64,000 nt of DNA from Xestospongia muta (lineage: Eukaryota; Porifera; Demospongiae; Haplosclerida; Petrosiidae): the NCBI GenBank assembly GCA_963693285.1, contig OY848930.1:4030001-4094000 (forward strand), in the 5' to 3' direction. Position numbers and translations under genes: made by a program. Of the stretch, positions 1 to 11,190 are shown piece by piece (the stretch's first letter is position 1; each line of letters begins with the position of its first letter). The notes under the pieces were generated by a model, which did no database searches, was not told where the DNA came from, and saw nothing but the letters and a program-made list of their open reading frames with translations.

Positions 1-262
1 GTTCATCCCATTACTCCTTTCCAATACACTCTACAATTGATATAGAGATAACACAGTATTCAAGACAAACTACACTATAAACTCTTCATTCAAAGGTACA
101 GATGTTCACATATTTATCAATAAGAGGTCACTTATCTCACATCAACTTAAACTAACAGGAGAGGAGGCCTCACAGATGATGTCAAAAGTATAAAAGAGAC
201 ACAACAACTCCCGGACTGATCAACAAGAAAGTCAAGTAACAAAACAAGTTTCTTCAATCATC
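1..262 (+). promoter_or_regulatory. Type A promoter and 5' leader of array copy 1
   Basis: A TATAAAA box at 189-195 lies 74 bp before the ATG. It is followed by the leader sequence shared by all type A copies (GAGACACAA..., then AACAAAACAAGTT shortly before the ATG). Upstream is a block also found before other copies: a GATGTTCA motif near 100, then TTAAACTAACAGG near 148 and a GAGGC..CACAGATGATG block just before the TATA box. Conservation across copies supports a core promoter; transcription start is not shown. Confidence 0.6.
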
Positions 263-1291
263 ATGAATTATAATCTCCTCCTCCTGTGTGTAGTAGTAGC
301 TCTGTTCTACTCTACTACTCTCATCAATACTGTCAATGGAAACTGTCCTCAAGGTATTATATTTAAATATATCATTTCCCTCTACTCATTATTATCTTAT
401 AGACTGTCCTCTACCTAGAAGCTGTAGAGATTGGTATGATTATGGTATTAGGAAGAACTGTTATTATCCAATATATCCTGATGGAAACACTCAACAATTG
501 GTAACTACTGTATACAACTCTACTAACAACATATATAGTAATCTATTATAACTCAATAATATGTCTACATATCACACATTTAGGTCTACTGTGACATGAA
601 TGGTACACACTGTGATGGGAAAGGTGGTTGGACTAGAGTGGCTTATCTTAATATGACTGAGTCTGGTGCTACCTGTCCTCCTGGACTCTCACTACAACAA
701 TATAACAACATTGATCATGGACTGTGTGGTCGACCTATTTCTTCCTCTTCAGCTGGTTGTAGTTCAACTACTTTTTCCACTCTTGGTCTTAACTACTACA
801 AAGTGTGTGGACAAGTTAGAGGATATCACTATGAGGGTCCTGATGCATTCTTCGCACTAGGTGCAGGTATAGACAGTTATTATGTTGATGGTGTTTCCAT
901 TACTTATGGAGAAAACCCTCGTACACACATCTGGACATATGCTTGTGGAATAAGAGAAGACAGACTTGATACTTATGGCTGTCCGTGTAATACAGGTAAC
1001 TCTGATGGTAATAAAGTAGCTTCATCTTTTGTTGGTAATCATTACTACTGTGAATCTGCTGTTGATCCTGGTAAGAATTGGTCACCAGTTCTCTATGCTA
1101 ATGATACTCTGTGGGATGGTAAAAACTGTAATAGTAGTGAAGCTTCCTGTTGTACTAACTCTAAGATGCCTTGGTTCTATCGAGTACTTGATGATATCAC
1201 TCAAGATAATATTGAACTGAGGGTGTGTGGTAATGCACGTGCTTCTAATGGACACACACCTTTAGATATCATTGATTTATATGTTCGTTGA
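263..1291 (+). CDS. Array copy 1 (type A): secreted Cys-rich protein with fibrinogen-like YCDM/GGWTRV motif
   Basis: Exons 263-353, 403-500 and 584-1291 (298 aa); introns of 49 and 83 bp have GT-AG ends and phases 1 and 0. Exon 1 encodes a signal peptide (LLLLCVVVALFYS core, likely cut near VNG|NC). Exon 2 holds CPLPRSC, KNCYY and a YPDG motif. Exon 3 opens VYCDM...GGWTRV, which resembles the start of fibrinogen-related domains, then CPPGL, VCGQVRGY, YVDGVSITY, HIWTY, CPCNT, VGNHYYCES, LWDGKNC, CCTNSKMPWFYR, DIELRVC and LDIIDLYVR. Variable segments used below: V1 (RGY to YVDG), V2 (HIWTY to CPCN), V3 (YYCES to LWDG), V4 (ELRVC to LDII). I remember similar uncharacterised secreted proteins in sponges and cnidarians but cannot name a domain. 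The role is unknown; extracellular binding is inferred. There is an extra Cys in YACG just after HIWTY. Confidence 0.85.
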
Positions 1292-1380
1292 AAAACAAAT
1301 TGCCAAGTTCACATTTGATTTGTTATGAATTGTGTTTCAATATTTGATTTGATTTTAAAAAATTAGCCTTTTTGAAAAAA

Positions 1381-1548
1381 TTTTTTAGAGTTTCACCGTG
1401 GCATGGTCAACTAGTTTTTACAAGCAGTAATGGCCCTAGTAGCACATAGTATTAGTGCTTGAAATTTTTTTAGAGTTTCACTGTGGCATGGTCAACTAGT
1501 TTTTACAAGCAGTAATGGCCCTAGTAGCACATAGTATTAGTGCTTGAA
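1381..1548. repeat. Tandem duplication of about 85 bp
   Basis: Two adjacent copies run from TTTTTTAGAGTTTCAC to TAGTATTAGTGCTTGAA with a period of 85 bp and almost no divergence (CCGTGG versus CTGTGG). They lie 90 bp after the stop of copy 1 and are not coding. Confidence 0.85.
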
Positions 1549-3108
1549 TCACACACAACTGAAGATAACAAGAACCACAAGACAGACTCTCACAACAAAA
1601 TTTTGTCAAATATGTTCCCAACCAGTTCCACATTTGATAACTCCTTGTGTACTAGGGCTCTCACAACATGCATACAAAGATCATAGTTTGCAAGACTTCC
1701 TTTAGCTTTTGGCTATATCAACATCAGGATGATGACCAGAAAAGGCAAGGATATGTTCCTAGAACACAAGACACTAGTTTTAAGCTTTCTGTGATAAAGT
1801 AAGAAGTCAAAGATAACTATATAACAGTCATCAGCACAACTTGTCTATAGTCTGAGGTCAGAGCTATGCTACCAGCAATGTGCAACTTTATATTGAGAGT
1901 TTCTTTGGCAGTCAGATGCTTCTTGTGAACCTCCTGAGCAATACAAGTTAATTTTGAAAATTTGTACACTGGTTTAAGATATTTCATTATATCCTTGAAG
2001 CCAGCACCTTCGACAATAGCAACAGGATAAAGGTTTCAAATCATCATGTTGATCACAAGACTGGTAATTTCTTCAGTTCCATTAACACATCATTTTGTTC
2101 ATGCAATAAATAAGTCTAGTGAAGGATGTTTCCTTGAAGCTGGCTAGAATTCATTGGGATGAGAACAAGCGAAGTAATCTTAAACCCATTCCTCCATGGT
2201 AGGCAAATTCTCCGTCGAACAAACCACAACGTATACTCTTAGCATCATTATTGTTAAAGAAATTTCGTGCCACAAAGTTAGGACAACATTATTTATTAAA
2301 CTACTAACAAAGCTACCTTGAACATTTTTGTTATATAACTACAAGATGAACTATATTTTGTCCACTTTGACTTTGCAGATAGAAGTCATTTCTCATAGGA
2401 AATTATACATATGAATTTATATGGAGTAGTCAAAAAGAATACTCACAAAATACTAATCACTTTATGAATACCATCATAAGAACTGCAACAACAAGATGAA
2501 CCCAATGGTGTCAAAATTACATTGTAGCTAGCAGTAAAGCAAAGTTATGATTAAAAATCTTTGAGTATTCTATTTTATTTTATATTTTCCCCCTTAAAAT
2601 TATTTAAACTAATTTAACCTAACTTAACCTAGCCATTTGTATTTAACTAAATATTGACAAAACCCTGTTTTAAATTTAAAAGAAAAAAGAAAAAAATAAG
2701 TATTATTAATAACAGTAATTTTAAGAGAGTAATCCTGAAAGTCGAACATTCTAAATCATTGAAATAGTGCTCTATAGTAACATAACATTACCAATAAAAC
2801 ACCAAAACTTTTAAGATACAATGTTTGTATGCTATTATGAAATAATGTATTACTGCTTGGAGCAATTAATAGCAATAAAGAGTGTTGGTGATTTGGGTTC
2901 TAAAGACTGTAGTACTTAATATGTAGTGCAGGCCAAGGAAAAATGAGTATTACATACGATCTATTGCATATAGTGGCCTTAAATCTCTAATACAGTATTT
3001 GTAAAGACAATAAATATCTAAACTAATGAAATAAGTTGTGCAACTTGAGTATTCAATATGTCTTGTATAAATATATCATTAGTTTATGTGAATTAAAGTC
3101 AAATAACA
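1549..3108. other. Spacer between copies 1 and 2
   Basis: AT-rich sequence with no open frame of note and no recognisable family relic. I see no RNA gene or mobile element in it. Confidence 0.5.
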
Positions 3109-3497
3109 GTATTATCGTGATATGTCGTAAACATCTTTGAAGTAGTAAAGACTACCTTAAAGGTTGGATTTTGATAAAGCTAACAATACATCGATAGTAT
3201 TTGAACTGATGTTATCAGTTTGTCTACAGGATGGCTGTGAATTGTTGATGAAGTATCATACACATTTACTGCAAACAATACATCAGGTGTAAGAGATAGA
3301 ATGCAAATTAAACAATGGTTGCTTTCTTTAAAGGCGTAGATGTTCAGATATAAATCAAAAAAGGCAGTCTTTTCCCATCAACTTAAATTAACAGGAAGGA
3401 GGCGACACAAATGATGACAACAGTATAAAAGAGACATAACTACTCACTACCTGATCAGTAAGAAGACCAAGTAACAAAACAAGTTCTTTCAACTACC
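3109..3497 (+). promoter_or_regulatory. Upstream module and type A promoter of copy 2
   Basis: Starts with the module found before many copies (GTAGTAAAGACTACCTTAAAGG near 3140, then TAGTATTTGAACTGATGTTATC), continues through the GATGTTCAGATA and CAACTTAAATTAACAGG blocks and ends with TATAAAA at 3424-3430, 74 bp before the ATG. Confidence 0.6.
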
Positions 3498-4531
3498 ATG
3501 AGTTATACTCTCCTCCTCCTGTGTGTAGTAGTAGCTCTATTCTACTCTACTACTCTCATCAATATTGTCAATGGAAACTGTCATGAAGGTATTATATTTA
3601 AATATATCATTTCCCTCTAGTCATTATTATCTTATAGACTGTCCTCTACCTAGAAGCTGCAGAGATTGGTATAATTATGGTATTAGGAAGAACTGTTATT
3701 ATCCAATATATCCTGATGGAAACACTCAACAATTGGTAACTACTGTATACAACTCTACTAACAACATAACTCAATAAGATTAGTATAACTCAATAATATG
3801 TCTACATATCACACATTTAGGTCTACTGTGACATGAAGGGTACACACTGTGATGGGAAAGGTGGTTGGACTAGAGTAGCTTATCTTAATATGACTGAGTC
3901 TGGTGCTACCTGTCCTCCTGGACTCTCACTACAACAATACAAGAACATTGATCATCGAGTGTGTGGTCGACCTACTTTTTCCTCTTCAGCTGGATGCAGT
4001 TCAACTACATTTTCCACTCTTGGTCTTAACTACTACAAAGTGTGTGGACAAGTTAGAGGATATCAATACAACAGTCCTGATGCATTCCTCAAACTAAGTG
4101 TAGGTATAGACAGTTATTATGTTGATGGTGTTTCCATTACTTATGGACAAAATCCTCGTACACACATCTGGACATATGCTGGTGGATTAACAGAAGATTT
4201 TGTTCTTGGATCTGCTTGTCCATGTAATACAAATTACACTGGAGGTAGAAATGTAAATTTATCTTTTGTTGGTAATAATTACTACTGTGAGTCTGCTCTT
4301 GATCCTGGTAAGCAATGGACAAAAATTCTCTATGTTAATGATATTCTTTGGGATGGTAAGAACTGTGATAGTCACGAAGCTCCATGTTGTACTAACTCTA
4401 AGATGCCTTGGTTCTATCGAATACTTGATGATATCACTCGAGATGATATTGAACTGAGGGTGTGTGGTGATAGAGGTGTTTTTAAAGATGAAGACACACC
4501 TTTAGATATCATTGAACTATATGTTCGTTGA
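3498..4531 (+). CDS. Array copy 2 (type A): secreted Cys-rich protein
   Basis: Exons 3498-3588, 3638-3735 and 3821-4531 (299 aa). The signal exon ends NGNCHEG rather than NGNCPQG. Intron 1 is 49 bp and has two AGs; only the second keeps the frame into CPLPRSC. V1 reads NSPDAFLKLSVG, V2 LTEDFVLGSA, and the segment before the FVGN motif is GGRNVNLS, so exon 3 differs clearly from copy 1 while the introns hardly differ. All core cysteines are kept. An AATAAA at 4666-4671, about 135 bp after the stop, may be the polyadenylation signal. Confidence 0.85.
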
Positions 4532-5567
4532 TAAGGAGATTGAATAGACTCACATTTAAGCTGCTACAAATGTATTTGGATTTATTAAATGAAAAGAAAC
4601 TTCTTAAAATTTTTGTTTATTTTTGTTTATAGTTATATTTGTATTTCTTAGGTTATTTGAAGTTTAATAAAGAACTTTTTTAGTTGTACTAACAAATTCT
4701 ACAAATTTAATATCAAGAACATAGAAGAGTAACTATAAAGAAAAGATATGTTGAGTTTTGATAATACATCCTCTTTATCCATTACGCTGTAGCCAGTCAA
4801 TTATCATAGTACTATATGCAGACATACCAAATACATACTATATTCTAAGAACCACTATATAAATAGGTATGGTCATTTATTACATAGTCTATCATAATAA
4901 ATCGACTATTACATAACATGTGGTCTATTATACAAACATGGAAGTGTGACACTATATAAACAGGGTGGAGTTAAACCAGTTATAGCCCCTCCCCATATAT
5001 ACACTAAGTCCATTGCATATATAACTACAGAATAGAACAATACAAAAGAACATATTATTACATAACATGTGGACCAAAATAATCATAAGATTATCTAGTT
5101 ATGAAGTAAAATACATGAATAGTAAGAGCCTATTGTATCAACACTTTTCTTCAAAGGTATAAAATTAAATCATTAGATATTCATAATTATAATATACTAG
5201 TTCCTATTGAAATGTGAAAGTTACATCAACAGATCAAGATAATAGAGTTTCTTTATTCTGTTATTTATAAATCAACCAAGAAAGTCATTCACTAGAGGTA
5301 AACATCAACAAATTATTAACAGATCCTAATACATATCTTTATACCAGTTAATACATGTCATGTATTTTACAACTTATATTATGTGATAAAAATTACAAAA
5401 TTATACCTGACTACCAACGGAAAAATAACTATAAACATGACATTTTAAAGACAACAATCTAAAATGGCACAGTACTACATAGCTCCATATATTTCTTGAT
5501 GATTATAAATTTGATTGAATGTTAATGAAATATTATTACAAATAAATAAGTGAGCCTATATCACTAT
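4532..5567. other. Spacer with a repeat shared with the copy 3 downstream region
   Basis: A segment at about 4680-4830 (TACAAATTTAATATCAAG, then a run of CTCTTT.TCCATTAC and CTGTAGCCAGT) recurs at about 7690-7840 after copy 3, so the two 3' flanks were duplicated with their genes. The rest is AT-rich with nothing else recognised. Confidence 0.5.
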
Positions 5568-6100
5568 CAGTTACTAGTGATTACTTAATCTCAAAGGTGA
5601 CCCTCTGGTTTGTGTTTCATTATGTATTAATATTTTAATCTCTATTTCAAATAACATTGTTATTACAATATGTCATAAAAACTTTTAAAGTAGTATGAAC
5701 TACCTTAGAGGTTTAGATTTTGATAAAAAGAAAATTGAGGTAGTAAGGACTACCTTAGAGGTTTGGATTTGATAAAGAGAGGAGTGGTAATAGTATATTG
5801 GTAGTATGTGAATTGATTTGACATTAAAATAACTTTTCCATGAACCTGTTTTACTAGAAATGAATTATCAGTTGATCATGTCACTCCTTTCCATTTGATA
5901 TATAAGATAAAAGACAGAACTAAACAATAGCCTCTTTCTTTAAAAATGCAGATGTTCAGATATAAATCAAACTTAAAATAACAGGAAATTAGGGTTCACA
6001 AATGTTGACAAAAGTATAAAAGAGATATAATTCCCAGACTGATCAAAAAGAAAAGGAAGCAACAAAACAAGCTTTTTTAAAACAAGTTTCTTCAATCATC
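5568..6100 (+). promoter_or_regulatory. Upstream module and type A promoter of copy 3
   Basis: Contains the GTGACCCTCTGGTTTGTG block near 5597, two tandem copies of the GTAGTA..GACTACCTTAGAGGTTT motif near 5690 and 5742, the GAGAGGAGTGGTAATAGT block near 5777, and TATAAAA at 6015-6021, 86 bp before the ATG. Confidence 0.6.
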
Positions 6101-7152
6101 ATGAGTTATAATCTTCTCCTCCTGTGTATAGTACTATCTCTGTTCTACTCAATTTCTCTCATCAATACTGTCAATGGAAACTGTCCTCAAGGTATTATAT
6201 TTAAATATATCATTTCCTCTAGTCATTATTATCTTATAGACTGTCCTCTACCTAGAAGCTGTAAAGATTGGTATAATTATGGTATTAGGAAGAACTGTTA
6301 TTATCCAATATATCCTGATGGAAACACTCAACAATTGGTAACTACTGTATACAACTCTACTAACAACATTTATAGTAATCTATTATAACTCAATAATATG
6401 TCTACATATCACACATTTAGGTCTACTGTGACATGAAGGGTACACACTGTGATGGGAAAGGTGGTTGGACTAGAGTGGCTTATCTTAATATGACTGAGTC
6501 TGGTGCTACCTGTCCTCCTGGACTCTCACTACAACAATATAATAACATTGATCATGGACTGTGTGGTCGACCTAGTCCTTCCTCTTCAGCTGGTTGTAGT
6601 TCAATTATACTTTCCACTCTTGGTCTTAACTACTACAAAGTATGTGGACAACTTAGAGGATATCGATATGGCACTACCAATGGATGTCACAGTCTCAGTA
6701 TGGGTATAGACAGTTATTATGTTGATGGTGTTTCTATTACTTATGGACAAAACCCTCGTACACACATCTGGACATATGCTAGTGAATGTAATAAACATAG
6801 AGTTGAGTGTCCATGTAATTCATGTTGCTGTGGTGATAGAAATGTATTATCTTTTGTTGATTGCTGTAGTGGTAGAAATGTATTATCGTTTGTTGGTAAT
6901 CATTACTATTGTGAGTCTTGTCTTGATCCTGGTAAGATTTACAAACAAATTCTCTATCCTAATGATCCTCTGTGGGATGGTAAGAGCTGTAATAGTAGTG
7001 AAGCTTCCTGTTGTACTAACTCTAAGATGCCTTGGTTCTATCGAGTACTTGATGATATCACTCAAGATGATATTGAACTGAGGGTGTGTAGTGATGGAGG
7101 TCCTCCTGAGGAAGACACACCTTTAGATATCATTGAACTATATGTTCGTTGA
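6101..7152 (+). CDS. Array copy 3 (type A) with internal 36-bp duplication and a 3n intron
   Basis: Exons 6101-6191, 6240-6337 and 6421-7152 (306 aa, the longest type A product). Intron 1 is 48 bp, one base shorter than in the other copies, and has no in-frame stop, so unspliced RNA would still read from the signal peptide into exon 2 with a 16-residue insertion. In exon 3, 36 bp at 6826-6861 are repeated at 6862-6897, giving two CC-x2-RNVLSFV units. V1 is atypical (GTTNGCHSLSMG). The V2 region is unusually Cys-rich, with CPCNSCCCG in place of the usual CPCNTGY. Confidence 0.83.
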
Positions 7153-8627
7153 TGAACAAATTGTCAAATTTAAATTTAATTTAATTAGTTTTTACAATTG
7201 TGTTTCAATATTTAGATTTAGTTTATAAAGAAATTAGTTGTTGCAAAAGTTTCTGTTTTTTTTTGAATCGAGGGTTTGAAGTGATGAAGGTTTCCTGATG
7301 AAAACACAGCTATATCTATCTTCGAACTATGCTCGCTAAAGAGGAAATTGTAAAATGGGACAACTATACTATTACAAACTGTACTTTGAATATGTAAATA
7401 AAATAAACTATTGCTTAAAAGTGTTGTTTTTGTTAATTGTCATATTTGTATTTCTTGTGTTATTTGAAGTTTAATAAAGACAATTTAATATATTTTAAGT
7501 CATTAACATCGCATCTTACAAGTCGTGAGATCAACTTGTAGTCTAATTACTAATATATAGTCAGACAAAAACAGGTTGGATCATAGGTTTATTAAATACA
7601 AATATAGAACACATCCATGTACATTATATAAACTGTAACTAATGAAGTTATGAATACTTGCAAATAACTAAAGATTATAAAACTTTTTAGCTGTACTACA
7701 ATTTCTACAAATTTAATATCAAGAACATAGAACAGTAACTATGAAGAAAAAATCATTTTGATTTTGATAATATACCCTCTTTGTCCATTACCCTGTAGCC
7801 AGTAAGCTACCACAATACTATGCACAGAAATACTTGCTAAATACTTTTGCCATTACGTTCTAAGGATGACAATATAACAGGCGTCTCCAGGCAACAAAGA
7901 CTATAGCTCTGGAATAATTGCCTCATCTCCAGGCTCATACAACAATATCAAATCATAATAATTTTGTTAATTTCATATTCAAAGGTAAAATATATCGTTT
8001 ACATAATAGGTAGAAAGAAATGTACTGACATAACTTTGTTTTAGGTTTAGCTCCAACTATGTAAGCATCACCCAACAAGTAACTTGTCTGATGATTGAGC
8101 ACAATGGTATGTTTAAAGTGGTAAGACAGGATATGGGTGTGTACTGTATATCCATAAATTTTATGTATCTAATTAATATTCATGAGTGTGGTCAATTATC
8201 ACACAGTATATCATAATAACTTGACTGGTTATTTCCTAGGACATGGTTCACTATGCAAACTTGGGGGTGTGACATCACATAATCATATACATAGTTAGCT
8301 CATTGTATACAATAAAATAAGTGGACATATACAAGTGTAATTGCAATCTGATTGGTCAATAATAATGAAATTTAGAATTTACTATATCTACTAGTATTAT
8401 TGTTAATATTTAATTTTTAATCATATTCCATAAATTAACGGTTACTACCTACTATATTTATTACTATAAGTTGTATTTATTATAGTAATAGTTTATATAA
8501 TAAATTAATTATCACTTGTTGTAATACTAACAAAACTACAGATCATGTGATCAGTAAAAGGACAAAGAAAGAGAGAGAGACAGAGACCAGTGTGTGTTGA
8601 TTAAAGTAATATTCTACAATATAAAAA
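7153..8627. other. Spacer between copy 3 and the TRAF-like gene
   Basis: Holds the C-terminal relic at 7265-7339 and the shared 3'-flank repeat at about 7690-7840. The remainder is AT-rich with no frame I can assign. A GAGAGAGAGACAGAGACC stretch lies at about 8570-8588, just before the TRAF-like transcript. Confidence 0.45.
7265..7339 (+). pseudogene. Relic of the family's last about 25 codons
   Basis: GAATCGAGGGTTTGAAGTGATG...GAACTATGCTCGCTAA lines up with the end of exon 3 (GAACTGAGGGTGTG...GAACTATATGTTCGTTGA), starting 113 bp after the real stop of copy 3. It has an early TGA and no upstream exons, so it is a dead duplicate of the C-terminal end. Confidence 0.6.
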
Positions 8628-8682
8628 GTAAGTATTTTAAAATTTAAGAAATAGTGATGATTGCTGATCTGTTGTAATATAG
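8628..8682 (+). other. Predicted 5'UTR intron of the TRAF-like gene
   Basis: A GTAAGT donor at 8628 and a GTTGTAATATAG acceptor ending at 8682 bracket 55 bp directly before GTATGG at the start codon. The size fits the short introns of this window. No coding consequence follows, so only transcript data can confirm it. Confidence 0.45.
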
Positions 8683-8684
8683 GT

Positions 8685-10442
8685 ATGGCTGTTGGAGGTT
8701 ATGACTATACTTTTATAAACACTGATCTTCCTGATGAGTTCCACTGTCTAATATGTACTTTTGTACCAAGACAACCTCATCAAGTTACTTGCTGTGGAAA
8801 GATCTATTGTAAAGAATGTCTAGATGAACTAAAAAAATCAAAGCAAAACTTCACTTGTCCCAATTGTCGTAAAAAAATTGCTAATAACTATTTCAAAGAT
8901 ATAAACACGAAGAGAAAAATACGCCAACTCAAAGTTTACTGTACAAACAAAGAAAATGGCTGCCGTTACAAAGGAGAGTTGAAAGATCTAGAAGGTCATC
9001 TGACTCATTGTCTCTATCAGATTGTAAAGTGTCCTAACCAATGTGATGTACTAACAGTACAACGTCATCTATTACAACATCATCTCAAAGAGGACTGTCC
9101 TAACAGAGAAGTGCCGTGTCCTCATTGTCATATTACTGACAAGCATAACATAATCACTGGAACCCATCTTGAAAAGTGTCCCGGTCTATTAATACTTTGT
9201 CCTAATGAAGGTTGTCAAGAACATATTAAACGTTGTGAGATACATATTCACAAGAGAAATTGTCTTAAAGAGGTTGTTTCTTGTCGCTATGCTAGTGTCG
9301 GGTGTAAACACAGAATAAAGCGAGAAGAGTTAGATGAACACGACAGGGTTTACATTCGACAACATTTAGAATTGGCAGTAGACGCTCTACAACATCTCAA
9401 CACCAGTGGAATAGTGAATATTAAAATGGAAAATTTCGAGGAATGCAAAGAGAACAAACAAGAATGGTACAGTCCTGCATTCTATTCGTCTCCAGGTGGC
9501 TATAAGATGTGTTTGCGAGTAAACGCTAATGGTTATTGCGAAGCATCAGGTACTTATGTCTCCTGCTTTGTGTGTCTAATGTCAGGTGAATATGATGACA
9601 CATTGGAATGGCCATTCCAGGGAGAGGTCACAATAGAGTTACTGAACCAACTAGAAGACAAGAATCATAAGAAGAAAACTACATCATTTAACAAGTCCAC
9701 ACCACTAGAAGCTTCACAGAAGGTAGTGGGGAAAGCATACGACAAAGGATGGGGTTATCCAAAGTTCATTGCTCATTCAGAACTTTCTCTTAACTCCTCT
9801 CCTTATCTCAAAGATGATACCCTCTATTTTAGAGTGAGTATTAATGTCACCTCCAAAACTAAACCCTGGCTAGCTAGAATGTTAGAAACAACAGCAACTA
9901 CAATAAAGCATCTAGAAACAGAAGTGAGCTCATTAAAATCACGCCTCAATACCAGCGGAATAGTGACCATAAAAATGACTGATTTCAAACATTACCAAGA
10001 CAACAACCAGGAGTGGCACAGCACTAGTTTCTACACATCTCCTGGTGGTTATAAAATGCATGTGTGTGTAGATGCTAATGGTTATGGAGATGGTAAAGGT
10101 AGTCATGTATCTTGTTTTGTGTGTCTAATGCCAGGTGAATACGACGACACATTAGAGTGGCCATTCCAGGGAAAGGTCACTGTAGAGTTACTAAATCAAC
10201 TAGAAGATAAGAATCATACAAAGAGTGTTATGAATTTCAATGAGTTAACACCACTGATATACAAACAAAGAGTAATTGGGAAACAATGTGGCGATGGATG
10301 GGGTTGGCAAAAGTTTATCTCTCACTCCGAGCTCTCTCTTGATTCTCTTCTACAATGTCAATATCTCAAAGACGATACCCTCTACTTCAGAGTTAGTGCA
10401 ACTGTAGTCTCCAAGACAAAACCGTGGCTAGCTAGTGTGTGA
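8685..10442 (+). CDS. TRAF-like RING / TRAF zinc finger / double MATH protein
   Basis: Single coding exon, 585 aa from the ATG at 8685; an upstream TTG in the same frame is not a likely start. Residues 21-61 form a RING-like finger (CLIC, TCCGKIYCKEC, CPNC). The usual zinc-binding His after CG is Lys39, so E3 activity may be altered. Residues about 80-235 carry several TRAF-type zinc fingers (Cys/His clusters such as GCRYKG..L..HLTHC). Two MATH (TRAF-C) domains follow, about 242-394 and 425-585, each with SPGGYKM, YDDTLEWPFQG and LKDDTLYFRVS, separated by a short helical linker. Animal TRAFs have one MATH domain, preceded by a coiled coil, and act as cytoplasmic adaptors and ubiquitin ligases in TNF/IL-1-type signalling. 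The duplicated MATH is unusual. It is unrelated to the flanking array genes; any functional link to them would be speculation. Confidence 0.9.
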   Translation: MAVGGYDYTFINTDLPDEFHCLICTFVPRQPHQVTCCGKIYCKECLDELKKSKQNFTCPNCRKKIANNYFKDINTKRKIRQLKVYCTNKENGCRYKGELKDLEGHLTHCLYQIVKCPNQCDVLTVQRHLLQHHLKEDCPNREVPCPHCHITDKHNIITGTHLEKCPGLLILCPNEGCQEHIKRCEIHIHKRNCLKEVVSCRYASVGCKHRIKREELDEHDRVYIRQHLELAVDALQHLNTSGIVNIKMENFEECKENKQEWYSPAFYSSPGGYKMCLRVNANGYCEASGTYVSCFVCLMSGEYDDTLEWPFQGEVTIELLNQLEDKNHKKKTTSFNKSTPLEASQKVVGKAYDKGWGYPKFIAHSELSLNSSPYLKDDTLYFRVSINVTSKTKPWLARMLETTATTIKHLETEVSSLKSRLNTSGIVTIKMTDFKHYQDNNQEWHSTSFYTSPGGYKMHVCVDANGYGDGKGSHVSCFVCLMPGEYDDTLEWPFQGKVTVELLNQLEDKNHTKSVMNFNELTPLIYKQRVIGKQCGDGWGWQKFISHSELSLDSLLQCQYLKDDTLYFRVSATVVSKTKPWLASV

Positions 10443-10855
10443 TTAAAAGCAGTCACTGAGTGTGATATCAAAGCAATCATCATGTGTAAATCTAGTAGTA
10501 TTGTTTATTTTAAGACACATAATTGTGTAGACTAATGTATGTGTATAACTAATCTAATTTTATTACAGTTTAGTTAATGTAACCTTCTCGTATACATTTA
10601 ATAACAGACTTTATCATTACAAATCCTTCATTAAGCACACAAACAGATCAATACCTACAAGTTTTGTATTACCTTGTTGTAAGAAACAAAACTAATTGAA
10701 TTCTGAATTTGACAAAAATCTTTTTAAAAAATTCTCATATTATTTTTAATTGTTATAATTCTGTTTTTCATGTATCACTACATGTAGCTTATCACATAAC
10801 ACTCAAGTCAATAATACTTTACCAACTGATATAATGATTATACAACTTTGATTTT

Positions 10856-10858
<3 letters not shown>

Positions 10859-10913
<55 letters not shown>

Positions 10914-10920
10914 ACACACA
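10859..10920. repeat. (CA)n microsatellite
   Basis: About 31 CA units, interrupted once by TA near 10909. Confidence 0.97.
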
Positions 10921-11048
10921 TTGCCATTAATCTCACGACCCCATAACTTCCACTCTTACAGGCCAACATATATAGACTGAGACATACAATAACACATTCA
11001 ATATAAAGTTACAAGCAGTTGCAAAATTCTCCCTGTCAATTAATTTTA

Positions 11049-11082
11049 CATATGAATATAATTAACTAATTATATTCATATG
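11049..11082. repeat. Perfect 16-bp inverted repeat
   Basis: CATATGAATATAATTA at 11049-11064 and its reverse complement at 11067-11082, with a 2-bp spacer. TTAATTATATTCATA follows as a further partial copy. It could form a cruciform; the function is unknown. Confidence 0.85.
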
Positions 11083-11190
11083 TTAATTATATTCATAATC
11101 TCATAACTATGAAAACAACAGATATTTAGTGGATAGAAAATTATACACACAAAAATTTACAGTATATTTTATAATAGTTAATGAAATATG

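Larger units (their letters stand above)
10443..11190. other. 3' flank of the TRAF-like gene
   Basis: AT-rich spacer holding a CA microsatellite (10859-10920) and a perfect inverted repeat (11049-11082). No gene is seen. Confidence 0.5.

Noticed and set aside
584..1291. Calling the exon 3 domain a true fibrinogen C-terminal or intelectin domain
   Set aside because: Only the opening YCDM...GGWT motif is similar; the later landmarks of those domains are not seen, so I kept a descriptive name.
8661..8684. TTG-initiated N-terminal extension of the TRAF-like protein
   Set aside because: The upstream codons fall in a likely 5'UTR intron; the ATG at 8685 directly follows an acceptor.
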